DNA of 64,000 nt from Hygrophila difformis (lineage: Eukaryota > Streptophyta > Magnoliopsida > Lamiales > Acanthaceae), in the NCBI GenBank assembly GCA_030278955.1, contig JAOANR010000003.1, positions 57,591,628-57,655,627 of the forward strand, in the 5' to 3' direction. Numbering within the stretch: position 1 is the stretch's first letter; every line of letters begins with the position of its first letter. This document shows positions 1-12,075 of the stretch, piece after piece. Under the pieces are notes generated by a model. The model had not been told where the DNA came from. It saw nothing but the letters and a program-made list of their open reading frames with translations, and did no database searches. A program made the position numbers and the translations under genes.

Positions 1-1091
1 GCAGGTAATCTAAAGTCTAAATATCCAATATAAGTGGGCATCACATAGGGAAACTTAAACACTTACAATTGAGGGCAAAAGAATTCTCAGGCAATTAACA
101 CAATAAAAACAAGAATTAGTCATTCTAAAAGGTCATTAATTAAACCAGAAACCCTCTAGAACATTCAAAAGTAAAGGTCCACTGTGTGCATTCTGATTCA
201 GGTCATACCCATTCTTACTGCTCTAAATCTTTTAAGCTCAGATTTCTAGGAATCATTGGCCCCAATTTAAAAATTTAAAAACAAGATCAAATAAGAGAGA
301 GAAATACATAAATCTTTATTACTATGTGTGAAGTATAAACTTACTAAGAAAAACAGAATACACAGCCCAACACCAAGTAGGGAAGTACCTAATTACACTC
401 TGGTAAGTGTGATTTAATTGAGCCCAATCCAGGAGGTATTCACACACCAGCGCAGTTAGAAACCTTCCTGTAAGCTCACAAAGGAGAGAATCATATTAGC
501 TCAAGGAAATCTCACAGAGCTTAATCATTCTTACTAACTCCAAATGTACTCATTTACTATGTTGCACTAAATTAATGTTCTGCAACTGTTGCGGATAGCC
601 CTAAAGGATGGCATTAAATCAGGGAACCGGGGCCGGGCCAATATAAATGCATGACGTCATGCTATTCCAAAGATTGTCTTACATTAGTTATACCATACGA
701 TCAAGTTCCATTATCCTCCTTACAAGTTTGCGAGGACGACGATGGAAATGACCGATAATCAAATCCATGAAAAAATGTAAATTTAATAAAGTAAGAAACT
801 TTTGAAATGACAGCATTTGTGTAAATATATATAAATTAAAAAGCTTAATTGAAGTACGACAAAACGTGAAAGAAACCAGACATGTTAAATCAATACAGGA
901 TAGATAAAAATGTAGTACTATAAAATTTCAGAAAACATAATTTTGTTTGTTGATAAATTTGGACCCAAAATATTGTTCCAATAATTAAAAGATCGAAAAG
1001 GAAAGGCACGCGTGTAAAATTCCAATTTTACCCCTCACCGTCCATCCAGGCAGCATCCACGACCAATCGACCCCTACACAGCGTCCCAAGT
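1..1091. other. Upstream intergenic region of the kinase gene
   Basis: AT-rich non-coding DNA. I see no ORF with recognisable similarity, no tRNA-like structure and no transposon end. The last part runs into the promoter of the plus-strand kinase gene. Confidence 0.6.
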
Positions 1092-1093
1092 CG

Positions 1094-1105
1094 CTATATA
1101 TAAAG
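1094..1105 (+). promoter_or_regulatory. Probable TATA box of the kinase gene
   Basis: CTATATATAAAG is a near-ideal plant TATA box. A leader of about 140 nt follows, and then a good donor (ACCG|GTAACC, about 1240), so transcription would start around 1130-1140. The placement is inferred from sequence only. Confidence 0.5.
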
Positions 1106-1129
1106 ACGCGTTCTTAGATGGTTACTGAC

Positions 1130-3061
1130 AAAATATCATTGTAAAATCATAAATTAAAGGAACAACGAAGGAGGGTTCAGAGAGATCGAGGATTGGCATC
1201 TCTGGGTTTCGTTTCCATTGGTTATGCCGTTTATTCTACCGGTAACCCTAATTTATCCCCGCCTTGTGTTTTTGCCCCTTTTTTTTGTTTGATTTTCGAT
1301 GATATAATTGTGGTTTTCATTATTGTGCGATTGGCTTGGATGACTTTTTGGAATTGCAAAAGTTTTTTTAGTCGGATTTGTCCCTGGTTCGTTAATTTAG
1401 GGTTTGGAACACTCAAAGACGTTTATTGATTTCTTTGCTAATCGTGATTGAACGGTTGTAGCATTATTCAGCTCGCTCGAATTTGGTTACTTTTATTTGG
1501 AAGTATTTTGTGGATTTGGATTAGGGCTAGGTAATCTTGATCTTTCGGATATTTTTGCACGGGGATCTTTTGAATTGTGTATGATTTATTTGTTTTGAAC
1601 GAAATTATGAATATAATATTCTCTGGGCGGGTGTAAGAGGTGAGGTTTGATCTAGTGTTATGTGCAAAGCTGTTTTGTTTTAGCTGTTTCCATTTAATTA
1701 GCGTGTCTTTAGGTGTGGTAAATGAATCATCAATTTTAATTAGAATTTTCTCCTCAATTCTTCATAATCATCTATTATGCATATATCCTCAAGCTTGGGG
1801 TGTGGTGGTGTTGGTTTAAAGTTAGGGAATGGTTTGCTTTTCAGTTACATACTATACTAAGAGCTCTTGCATGCACGCAACTGAGATATGGCATTAGGTG
1901 GAATGAACTTCGAATGATGGAATAATATAAGGGTGTATTTGTTTATGTGTGAAGCAACACAGTCATCTCTATCCAATGTTTATGTTTATACTTTTTCCTC
2001 CTCTTTAATATTGGCAGGTTGTTTTAGCTTCTGATTTAAAAAGATTAGCATTACCTAGGACATGGAGCCAGTTTGCCTCTGGTCAGATTGCTACCAGCGT
2101 CGGGTTGTTTCATTTCAGGAAGTTTTCGATTGGCGGTTTTTCAACATTGGAGATTTTCTTATTTCCTTTGTCAATTGCACTTAGTGGGAATCTTCTTGTA
2201 AGTGAGTGCTAGACTACTTGTGTTGAGCCTGAACTTAGCCTTTATATATAAGCTTATATGCACATTATATTAATATTTTTGGATGTTGGTTTTGCTTATA
2301 ATTTGGGGGATATTCTATTAATTAAGACATACAATTTTATTGTTGATAGTGCATGCTTGATGGTACACCTGTTTTTGGATCCTTCGGAAATCAAGTTGTG
2401 AGGTACTTTGTACTCTTTTAAGTTCTTGTATACATTTTTATGATTTGATTATTGACTGCAGTATGACAGGGTTTATCTCCTTCTTTACACCAGATCGGAA
2501 ACCTGCAAGTACTCCGTGGGAGTTTTTGACTAATGACGTCTTAGGGTTTAGGAAGTACTAAAGATCTCGTTCACTGCATTTGTTCAGAGCCCTAGTCTGT
2601 AACATCTGTGATCTTTTCTGTTCTCCCCAATGACCTGTTGATAGTAATGAGGTTTGGTATAGGATTTGCTTCAGATCCATATATTGATAGTAGGATAATG
2701 TCTTGAACTTCAGTTAACTTTTCCTAGGGTCCGGTGCTTGTTAAACTAGTCAAGAATCAGTATTGCTTCTTTCTTCACCAATATCAACATGCTCTTCAGT
2801 TCCGCCTGCTGCCTTCTTTATGTTTCAAGTTCTTTGAGTTGGTCTACTTTGTGAATAAGGCTGTGACACGTGTCCATCACAATCTCATCGGTCTTCTTGC
2901 ATTATAGGACAGTGGAATAATTAGTGATGGATTTTGTTGGATCAGCCAGGCCCTTAAATAGCCATTTTCTCTTATAGAGAATTTATTAAAAGCGATATCT
3001 TTTTACCCCTTTCTTCCTGTTTTACAATAAGTGCTGTTGACACGCAGTTGAAGTCTCAAGA
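1130..3061 (+). other. 5' leader of the kinase gene with probable UTR introns
   Basis: This is about 1.9 kb between the TATA box and the start codon. A donor near 1240, an acceptor near 2017 (TTGGCAG|GTTG) and an acceptor at 3047 (ACACGCAG) suggest at least two introns in the untranslated leader. No coding potential was recognised, and the exact exon structure is uncertain. Confidence 0.4.
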
Positions 3062-4218
3062 ATGGAAAGGTGCGATACTATGCTATGCAAGCTTTTTATA
3101 AATGCTGCTGGGTTTTCCCCACTTCTAATTCAGCTGTCATAATGGCTAGCGCAGGTACAAGGTTATTGAGGAAGTTGGTAATGGCACATTTGGAAGTGTG
3201 TGGCGTGCTCAAAGCAAGCAATCTGGTGAAGTGGTATGTGTTTACTTATTATCACCCCTCAATGTTAATAAAATTTCTTTAAAGTACTTAGATGCGAACA
3301 CATTACTTTTTACAGGTTGCAATTAAAAAAATGAAGAAAAAATATTATTCGTGGGAAGAGTGTATAAATCTCAGAGAAGTGAAGGTGACAACATTTTCAC
3401 TATATTGATTCTACTACTAATCTTTTATTGGATATAATTCATAAATTACAAGTTTCTTCATGGCAGTCACTGAGGAAAATGAACCATCCAAATATAGTTA
3501 AGCTGAAGGAAGTCATCAGGGAAAATGACATTTTATACTTTGTGTTTGAGAACATGGTAAGCATAACTTCCATATGTATCCCTTTTTATTGTGTTTTTAA
3601 TGATCATTCTACAGTTCTTCAATATAATTTTTTCTTGGTTTTGTGATATTTTCGTAGGAATGTGATCTATACCAGCTTATGAAGGACCGAATAACTCATT
3701 TTTCAGAAGCTAAAATAAGAAAGTGGTGCTTCCAAGTGTTTCAAGGTCTTGCATATATACATGGACGTGGATACTTCCATCGTGATCTCAAACCAGGTTT
3801 GTTGTCACAATTTGAGTATCTGATTTTAGATGAACGGAAATTTGTCCCATTCTTTCAAAATTTGCTTGTCTGGCTGGTTCGCTGTTTAGTTGCTGGATTT
3901 ATGGAGAATTTGAATTCTGTAAGCAGAGTTTTTTATATACTACAACTCTGCAGTTTGCGCCTACTTATCATTCCTGTGGCTATAATTGTGCTTGAATGCT
4001 CCTATGAGACTATTTTATTACCTGTTTGCACTCATTAACATTAAATGCGCGACATCATGTTTATGTTGTCTCCTGTTGTATTTGGCTTACTTGTTGATAC
4101 TGTAACAGAGAACTTGCTAGTATCAAAGGATATCATTAAAATTGCTGATTTTGGTCTTGCTCGTGAGATTAGTTCTCAACCTCCATTCACTGAATATGTC
4201 TCAACCCGCTGGTTGGTG

Positions 4219-4255
<37 letters not shown>

Positions 4256-6708
4256 TACAGTTTCCTTCTTTTCCCCCTTTGTGTCTTAATTCCTGTGGCA
4301 TTATATGTTGGTTTTTCAGGTACCGAGCCCCTGAAGTGCTTCTCCAATCTCCTGCATATGGTCCTTCAGTCGGTGGGGATAACGATATCATTTCTGCAAA
4401 CTATTTTCCGTATTACTTTATTTATATGTTTCTAATTTCTCTTTCCTTTCAGACATGTGGGCTATGGGTGCCATAATGGCCGAATTATTCACACTTCGTC
4501 CTTTATTTCCAGGCTCAAGGTATAATGCTGTTCTCTCATGATTTTTTATGGAATAGATTTTATTGTCATTTTTGTGATGTGACTTAATTTTCTTGGTGCA
4601 GTGAGCCGGATCAGATTTACAAGATATGCTCTGTAATAGGCAGTCCAAACGGCACTGTATGGTCTGAAGGTCTGAAACTTGCTACTGCCATCAATTACCA
4701 GTTCCCACAAGTGAGAATTCCTGGCCCTTTTACACTTTTTTTTTTTTTTTTGGAGCAATGCAATGTTAATGCAGTGTTTTATTTTCATATGGTCAATGGT
4801 AATGGTCTAATGGAGAATGACATGATTCCTTCTGTATATGATGTGTAAGGTATTTCCAAGAAGGCTTGAAAAGACCATCTACCCTTGATTTTAGATCCAC
4901 ATCATGCTTGTTTCTTTATTAATGATATTTGCCATCGCTTAATAATTTTATGCTCCTAAGCATTTTCAATTTGGTATTTATTTATTTATTGTGTTTGAGG
5001 ACATAATTTAAGATACTGTCTATTGGCACGACAGGTTGCTGGGGTTCATCTTTCTGGGTTGATGCCAGGTGTTAGTGCAGATGGAGTCAATCTTATCAAG
5101 GTAAGTAAGCACAATTCTTCTCAAATATGATTTTTCTTATTTTGTCTTGGAAACTAACCAAACTTATATGTGTGCTCTTCCAATGATTTGTGAAATTTAG
5201 TCCCTTTGTTCATGGAATCCATGTAAGAGGCCAACTGCCATGGAGGTGCTTCAACATCCATTCTTCCAGGTAAACTACTTTTATTTTTGATGTAATGAAA
5301 GGAGTTCAGATGAAAAATTTGACAAAATTCTTGACAATGCTGCAGAGTTGCTTTTATGTTCCACCATCACTACGCAATAAAGCTGCTGTTGCAAGAACTT
5401 CTCCTGGTTAGTTTTATGCATCTTCTCTTTATTTGTTGATGATAATAATAAGCAAGCAATAAAGCATTATGGTTTTGAGTTCTGGCAGATAGAAGTGTGG
5501 GAACTTTGGAGCTAAACTACAGTGAGAGATGCCCTGGTAATTCAACAATCCAGAGGCCCCCAAATGATTTCCGTTCTGCCAACCCAGAGACTTTCATGAG
5601 TGCAGGTACAATGTTTAAAAAATGTTAGAATTTGGATCTTTACTAGCATACTATTATGGGTTTGAGTTCTCTTGGTGAGATGTTATAACACATTCATGCA
5701 TCTGTGCAGTAGCTATTCCTTCTAAATTATGGAACGAATGTTTAACTTAGTGCATCCTTCCCCTATATCACCATGTATCCACAGATGTGTGCAATTAGCT
5801 AGGTCTTGCTGAACTTGTGGAGCTTTTATTTCCTTAAATACATCTTTCAGCACGAGTTGCTTGTATGATTAAAATATATCATTGCTGTGCAAGTTTGGGA
5901 TGATCAAAAGAATTGAACCATTTACCTGTTTGTTCTTGATTTAGGTATGCAGAAGAAGTTGGACTCGAATAATCAGGTCAGCTGAAATAGCTGATTCTTT
6001 TACCTAATTAATTATTATGGGATACTTTTGGCAAGATATTGAGTGACACAAGTTTTAATCGTTGTGTTTGGATTGTTTCCATGTTATTCACTTGATATAA
6101 ACTATTTATGGGGCAGGGTGTTAATAAAATTGACCAGGACCTGAGGCCCTATGTGAAGCAGCAGCCAAGATATCGCCCACCTGGACTTAGGCCAAGTAAG
6201 GATCTATATTACTTAATTTTCTGGAAATTATTGTGGCTTGTAATATTTCTTACTGGACAATACATCAATTATTGCTGCTACGATATAGGTCAATTTTGGG
6301 ATTAATTGAGATTACTTGGTATTTGTGAGATATTGTTCAAGGCCCAAAGTGGTAGTCGGTAGTTGCATATTTTTTCATTATGTTGTAAACTAAAATGAGA
6401 ACCTCAGTTTTGGTCCAGCATAGCTACCTGAATTTACATACAGGGTTGCTATATCTGTGCTCTATTACTATGTATTGATTAAAAGTTTCTTGACAGATGG
6501 TAACCTGCTGAAAACAAACGGATCATATGGATATGATGCAGCCGAGAAGCTAGCTAACAAGGCAGCTGGCAATGATAGGCCCACGGCGAAGCCTTCTGTG
6601 CCGCCACCTATGAAGGCTGGAGGATGGCATCAGCAGTCCAATTTGTTCTTTGGACGACCACAAGATGGTATTCCTGGGAGAACTTACACCAGGAAGTTGG
6701 CTGGATGA
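3062..6708 (+). CDS. RCK/MAK-type CMGC serine/threonine protein kinase (At4g19110-like), 16 coding exons
   Basis: The joined exons give 450 aa: 3062-3069, 3155-3233, 3316-3384, 3467-3556, 3658-3796, 4109-4211, 4320-4372, 4453-4519, 4602-4710, 5035-5100, 5201-5269, 5346-5406, 5489-5605, 5945-5976, 6117-6195, 6497-6708. The total is 1353 nt and all borders are GT..AG. The kinase domain covers about residues 1-285. It starts [20 protein letters not shown], with the Gly-rich loop GNGTFGSV, Lys in VAIKKM, catalytic HRDLKPEN, DFGLA, and the activation segment [14 protein letters not shown] with a TEY dual-phosphorylation motif. The C-terminal about 165 residues are Pro/Ser-rich and end in [10 protein letters not shown], a tail shared by plant MAK/MHK-like kinases. 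In animals this family (MAK/ICK) acts in ciliary and cell-cycle signalling; the plant role is poorly defined. The start codon is chosen because MERYK opens the family's kinase domain, although the first coding exon is only 8 nt. Confidence 0.93.
4219..4254. repeat. Compound TC/AC microsatellite in kinase intron 6
   Basis: An uninterrupted (TC)n run passes directly into (AC)n just after the donor at 4212. It is a likely length-polymorphic site. Confidence 0.95.
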
Positions 6709-6755
6709 ACACATTGTGGTATTTTAGTTGTATGATTGCTCGTATTTTTATGTGT

Positions 6756-6909
6756 TATGCTTTTTGTCTGAACAAAACTCTTTGCTCTCAACTTACTATG
6801 CTATGTGAGAAATAATGAATAATGTGTTTTTCTGTTTTATGCATTTTGTCTGAATAAAACTCTTTGTTCTTCTCAACTTACTTTGCTATGTGAGAAATAA
6901 TGAATAATG
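6756..6909 (+). repeat. Tandem duplication in the kinase 3' untranslated region
   Basis: Two adjacent imperfect copies (6756-6824 and 6838-6909) share TATGC.TTTTGTCTGAA.AAAAC and end in GTGAGAAATAATGAATAATG. Each copy carries AATAAT or AATAAA-like poly(A) signals, so the gene may use duplicated polyadenylation sites. Confidence 0.85.
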
Positions 6910-7053
6910 GCCGATGTTGAACTTTATGTGTTGAATCTTTTGGCAGTTTGAACCATTTTGTTACTTTCTTTTGAATGAAACAAAAAATCAATAAAGGCAC
7001 GCAGATGCGTGTGATTTCCCAACCTGTTCCATTTACACTTTCTCCAATGTGTG

Positions 7054-9637
7054 TTAGCTAAGGTATTGATTTTGTATTCTGTCTCTGTTAGTTTCCCACC
7101 ACTGTTTGGCATCCACCTCTCCAAATTTTTCGCGGCTGCAAGACAGTACAATTTAACATATTAATGCAAATTATAAGTTTCTGGTGACAATCAGGAAACA
7201 ATTTAAGGCAAATGATATACTATATACACAATGATTGTGTAGTTTTGTTACCTGAACCTGACACGGCGAAGTTCTCTGGTCCCATCAACAAGTTGTCTGA
7301 TGGTAATATAAACGCCAGGTTCGTCTTCTTCAATCCACTCTGCCTCAATCTCGCTTGCATTGCTTATAGAAATTGATGGCTCATCTCTGGATGAGGTTGT
7401 GGTTCTGGATGCTTCCATATAAGAAGCCTCCCCCCTTTGGCCCCCACTTGGGCGGGGGATGTCCGGTGGAAAGTAGCCTTTACCTCTGTACCTTGGAGTC
7501 CACTCTCTGTTCATGCTCTCTCTAGCAGACTCGAGTCTTGAGTAAGTCGAGTCTCTCTGCCATGGGAGCTAGAATGTGTAAGAGAGACTGTGATTTAAGT
7601 CGGCTAAATAAGTTTTATCACTTTCAATTTTAGATGACATACTCCATCCTCTGATCTTCCTGGTGTGTAGGGAACTTGTTGGTTGAATTTCTGCACATTG
7701 TATAGCTCCGTGATTCTGTCAAAATTTTCGCCCCACCATCTCTGCGCTTGCCATTTGTCAAACATCTCCCGACTTTTTTCATATTAGATGATCAAAATCT
7801 CAGATTACAGTATAGAAAAGTTGAAATACGCAGATGAGAATCTGTTTAGAACTAGCGTACCTGAAACGGATTCGTTTGAGATCATTCCCTCCACGAGGGA
7901 GGGACAAAAAGGTAATTTGAACACCAGGCTCAACTTGTGCAATCCATTCTCTAGGTTCATCTTCATCTTCGAGCACCACTTGATCAAGATCATGACCTCC
8001 GGGAGTCATGTCACCCCCGAATGAAGTGAATCCTGAGTCTCGTCGTGCAGCATAATGGCCTGCACTTGCATAGTTCCAAGCTGGTGTGGAACTTGAGCTT
8101 CCTGGAAATGCGTTGTAGTTGGGATAAGATGTTGGACGTCTCCTGAATCTTCCATCATCGGTCTCTCCAGATTTGCCTTTATGACTTCCAGAGACCTTCA
8201 GTGCCATGTCCTTGATCTGCTCAAGATAAAAGGAAATTCTTTTAACAAATGCAGTAATAAAGTGGCCATGTACAAATGAATTGATAAGAACCCAACCTCG
8301 GCAGTTTAATTTAACGCCCTCTCATTTTCGGGTTGATGTGCAGTCAGAATAGTGTGTTAACTTACAAAAACCTAATACTGCTATTTCAATTTCCACTCTT
8401 ATTGTTAAAATAATAAAATAACAAAATTTATAAGTACTATTACACATCGATTCAACAAAGGCCTTTGTAGTTTATATCATAAGTAGTAATTTTTGTGTTG
8501 ATATTACAAATTAAAGCGAAATACTTGTTTAAAAGGCTGTGTTTGATCTTGCACTAGCAAGGAATCTATTCCCGTTGATATGCCATGTTGTACATTGTTG
8601 TTTCACTTGGATTGGATGGAATTTTGGCACTAGACATTCACCTAGTCCCGACCCCAATGAGATGATATGTTCATTAATGACATATACACCTAAATTTTCC
8701 CAATATCCTTACATAAATACTTACATTATACATGGGATCTTTGTTTCTTCTGGAAATCACGGACATATCATATGACAATTGACAGGGTGGGAAACGGAGA
8801 AAGAATAAAATTAAAGTGGGTAGAACTTAGAAGATCAACATGTTGGGACCAATTGAGATTTGGACGCATGATCCAAGGCCAGGAACGCCTGTCACCCTCC
8901 AATTTAACTCCTTTGCCTTTTCTTACCTCTTTACTTTTGTCCCACAATATTACCCTATGTTAAAGTGTCTAGCAATGTAGCATACTGTGTCTGCTTCACT
9001 CTAAAACCCTAGACAAGAGACTCACACTAATCTCATTTGAATCAAACCTAGACACTCTCCCCAAAACCTTTTTCGTCCTACTAGTTTTTCCATCCTCCAT
9101 CTTGCCAAACAAATGACGTGACACCAACAGAGCATGCCAACCCCAAAATGCACCAATGAACAAAACCAGGATTTTCATTCAACATCCTTATAAAAAGAGG
9201 CTGATCAAGAGTGGACCCCACAGCAGGACATTGGGATGTGGGAACAAAAGCAACAAAAGTTGTGTTGGCAAGGATAATAAAAAGACAAGATGACAGATAA
9301 AAAAGAGCAAAGCAAGATTACCACACTCACAATTCTGCCACAATGCTGCCGCACACTAACAAACATTTCATGCATAGTAAGTAGTAGTACTAGTAGTATC
9401 TGATATCTATCACATAAGTATAATTTAAAGGCCTACTTGATTGATTATCAGCTACAGGTACACCACCACCCGCAATTTATAAAGGAGGCTTGCATTATTA
9501 GGTATCGTACGTACCTGTGTGGTCAGGCTTTTGACGGCATCTTTTCTACGGGGAGTCCCACGCGAGGCATCCTCTTCTTCCTCCTCCTCCTCATCTTCTT
9601 CTATTTTTTGCTTTGAGCAAGTGATACACGTCAACAT
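7054..9637 (-). CDS. BRX: BREVIS RADIX family protein, 5 coding exons
   Basis: Exons in transcript order are 9515-9637, 7861-8216, 7643-7772, 7252-7556 and 7054-7135 (996 nt, 331 aa). The N-terminus MLTCITCSKQK plus an acidic run and AVKSLTTQIKDMALK is the conserved BRX leader. A first BRX domain (about residues 130-200) runs from EPREWIAQVEPGVQITF through RIRFSREMFDKWQAQRWWGE. A second (about 270-330) runs from EAEWIEEDEPGVYITIRQL to the C-terminal NRDRIQNQYLS. BRX proteins are plasma-membrane and nuclear regulators of root protophloem growth that work with PROTEIN KINASE ASSOCIATED WITH BRX and auxin signalling. Length fits the family (about 340-380 aa). Intron 1 is 1.3 kb and holds nothing recognisable. 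The Cys pair near the N-terminus fits the palmitoylated anchor known for the family. It is convergent with the kinase gene, with 345 nt between the two stop codons. Confidence 0.94.
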
Positions 9638-11100
9638 CTTTACCTTGCAAACAACTTTCTTCTCTGTTAGTTGTTACCTGCCATGGGTATAAAAGGATAT
9701 TTATGACTACGAGTACTGAGTACTGAGCTTGGGGTCTGTTGAGTTCATTCGTCAGCTAATTACATGTGCCATATTCTTTTTTCACATATATTATTACTAT
9801 ATGATAGCAAAAAATGTGGGCTCAAAAGGCTACCCATCCCAAAAACGGCAAATTGCAATTACATACTAGTAAACCAAACGCACAATGGCTTACTCTATAT
9901 AAATGTGTTTGGGGGTAGGTTGGTTTGTTATGTTAAATAATCCCAGGAATGCAAGAGAAAAAGGAGAAGGGGCAATATGATATAGTACTACTAGTATTCA
10001 ATTAAAAGAAGTAAAAGAGAGAATCAAAATATCAATGGTCAATAATTGAAAGCAAAAATCCCTCACGAGTGGGTTGCAATGCTCCCCTCTGTGGTGTACA
10101 CCAGAATAAAGATGTGAAGATTTCCTGCCGAATTTTCTGACAAAATTATTTTAGTAATATGCAAATGAGCCACCAGACAAACACAAAGGAAAGCAATAAT
10201 CACTCCTTTTCGTCTCTGTAGTCTGTACAGCACAATCATTCCCTTTCTTGTTTGTGAATAATAATAATATAGTAGTTCCAAACTACTAATCCCGAGTTAC
10301 TGTTTCTTCATTATACTCCTACTACCTTATGTCAAAGTAGGCAATTACTGACTCTAGAAATGATGTAGAAATTTGTCATTTTGTGATCAATGCTTGGCTT
10401 GCATAGACAACTGAATAGAATTTGATAACTAATCCAACGCTGATTTTCACTCTTTAAACCTTAACTTCTTCAACAACAGTTTACACACGAACAAAATTAA
10501 ATTCACAAACCAGAACGACTCAATCAATCGGAAACTCCCAAATTAAACCTTTCATCACAAATAATAAATCAATGGCGGGCGATATAATTCAGCTTTGATA
10601 TAAATTCATTGTTTAATTTTACCTCAGGTATGGATCATCGATGAAAAATTGCGATGAATTTCGACGGATTCCTCCAACTCCTGAGCTTGCCGATCAAAAA
10701 AGCATGCAGAATGAAACGAAATTATCATATGGAATGCAAATTAATCTCCAGCTAGACAAGGAGGCGGAGGCGGAGGCGCCGCCTGTACCGACGCTTCCCT
10801 TTCCTCCTCAAAAACGACAAAAATACCACTGGTTCCTGGCTTTAGACTCCACGTTTACAAATCAAAAACAGAAACAACAATCAATCGCTTGCGAAGTTGA
10901 ATGAAGATGCTCGCAATTGCTTAGAAAAAAATCAATGCAAATGCAGAAATTTGAATTCATCCTGTGCGTGGTGGGAATTCACAGAAAATGTGGAATGGAA
11001 GACGAGGAAAGTGAAACACGGCTGAGGTTTTTGTTGTGGACATTTATAAAGCGACGTGACGGCGTCATCTCCCGTCGTTATCTAACGGAACACTGTGTAT
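9638..11100 (-). other. 5' leader and promoter region of the BRX gene
   Basis: On the minus strand an acceptor about 40 nt upstream of the ATG (CATGGCAG|GTAACAAC, near 9678) implies a spliced leader. A plausible matching donor lies near 10624 (CCTGAG|GTAAAATT). A leader exon would then span roughly 10.63-11.1 kb. Small ORFs here show no family features. The leader layout is inferred. Confidence 0.4.
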
Positions 11101-11486
11101 TTAGGCATAGTACTGGACCCGGTGCATCAGGAGTTGTACTGTATGCTTCGTTCGCTGTACGTTCCCCGGCATCATGATTGTACGTGGACATCCCCACAGC
11201 TAAGGGCTGAAAATTTATGGCAACAAGGAGGGCCCACATGTCCGGTTCATTCATGGAATGACACGTGTCATCTTGTTATGGGATGGGAATTTAACTTGGT
11301 GGATTGGACGGCAATGATGGCATGGTTGGTCCAATTTTTGTTTTTTTTTTTTAAAAAAAAATTCATATTTTAGGGTAGGAACTTTTCAGTGTTCACAGTT
11401 GTCCAGCAAGAGATTCTATTTTTTTGGGGTATTAAAATAATTTTATACTTTAAAAAATATATATATTTTTAATTATACATTATATA

Positions 11487-11614
11487 CCCTACTAGAAAAA
11501 ATCTGAATTTGGTAGCTAAAGTTGTAGTAGCTAACGAATTTCGGTAGCTAAAATAGTGGTCGCTAACAAATTTGGTGGCAAAATTGGTCGCTAAAACAAA
11601 ATATTATTGTAGTG
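11487..11614. mobile_element. Miniature CACTA-type element (MITE), 128 bp
   Basis: The left end is CCCTACTAGAAAAAATCTGA and the right end, read in reverse, is CACTACAATAATATTTTG. Both match CACTA termini (CACTAC.AGAAAAA). The 3-bp ATA at 11484-11486 is repeated at 11615-11617, as expected for CACTA target duplications. The interior contains repeated GGTAGCTAA/GGTCGCTAA subterminal motifs. There is no coding capacity. Confidence 0.75.
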
Positions 11615-11776
11615 ATATTCTTTGCTTTGTTCTTAAATTTCATTCTTTGATTATATTTTTGCATAATTTAATGTTATTTTTTAAACATTGACACTTATGT
11701 ATGATAAAGGTGTGTGAGAGCCCCAAATAACATAAATTACAAAGGAGAATAAAGGGTGAGGGATAAGGGCTGGGGT

Positions 11777-11785
11777 TGGGGTGAT
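11777..11785. repeat. Left 9-bp target-site duplication of MULE copy 1
   Basis: TGGGGTGAT is present here and again at 23622-23630. A perfect 9-bp duplication is the hallmark of Mutator-like insertion. Confidence 0.9.
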
Positions 11786-12075
11786 GGGTCCGGTTATGGT
11801 GCGATTGCACAAATCCGCAGCACATCAAGGCGAAAATCTTGATCGTCCAATTAAAATCCAAGGGTTGTAAATGCAAAAGGGTAAAGTTGTCCAATTAAAA
11901 TATGGAACGGTTTTATTAATTACGAAATTAACGGATTAGTACGTATCTTTAACGGATTTATTGCATATCTTAAACGGATTTGTATCCTAAAATATCTTAC
12001 AACAGAAAAAATCACTAAAAATCACTATGCTTTTATTTTTAGCGAAATTATTAATTCCTAATTAAAACATTATTC

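Noticed and set aside
1193..1429. 78-codon ORF in the kinase leader
   Set aside because: It begins at a TTG, crosses a probable splice donor and has no family features.
10641..11373. Plus-strand ORFs of 86-92 codons upstream of BRX
   Set aside because: They lie in the BRX leader/promoter on the opposite strand, start at arbitrary codons and lack similarity or composition of real genes.
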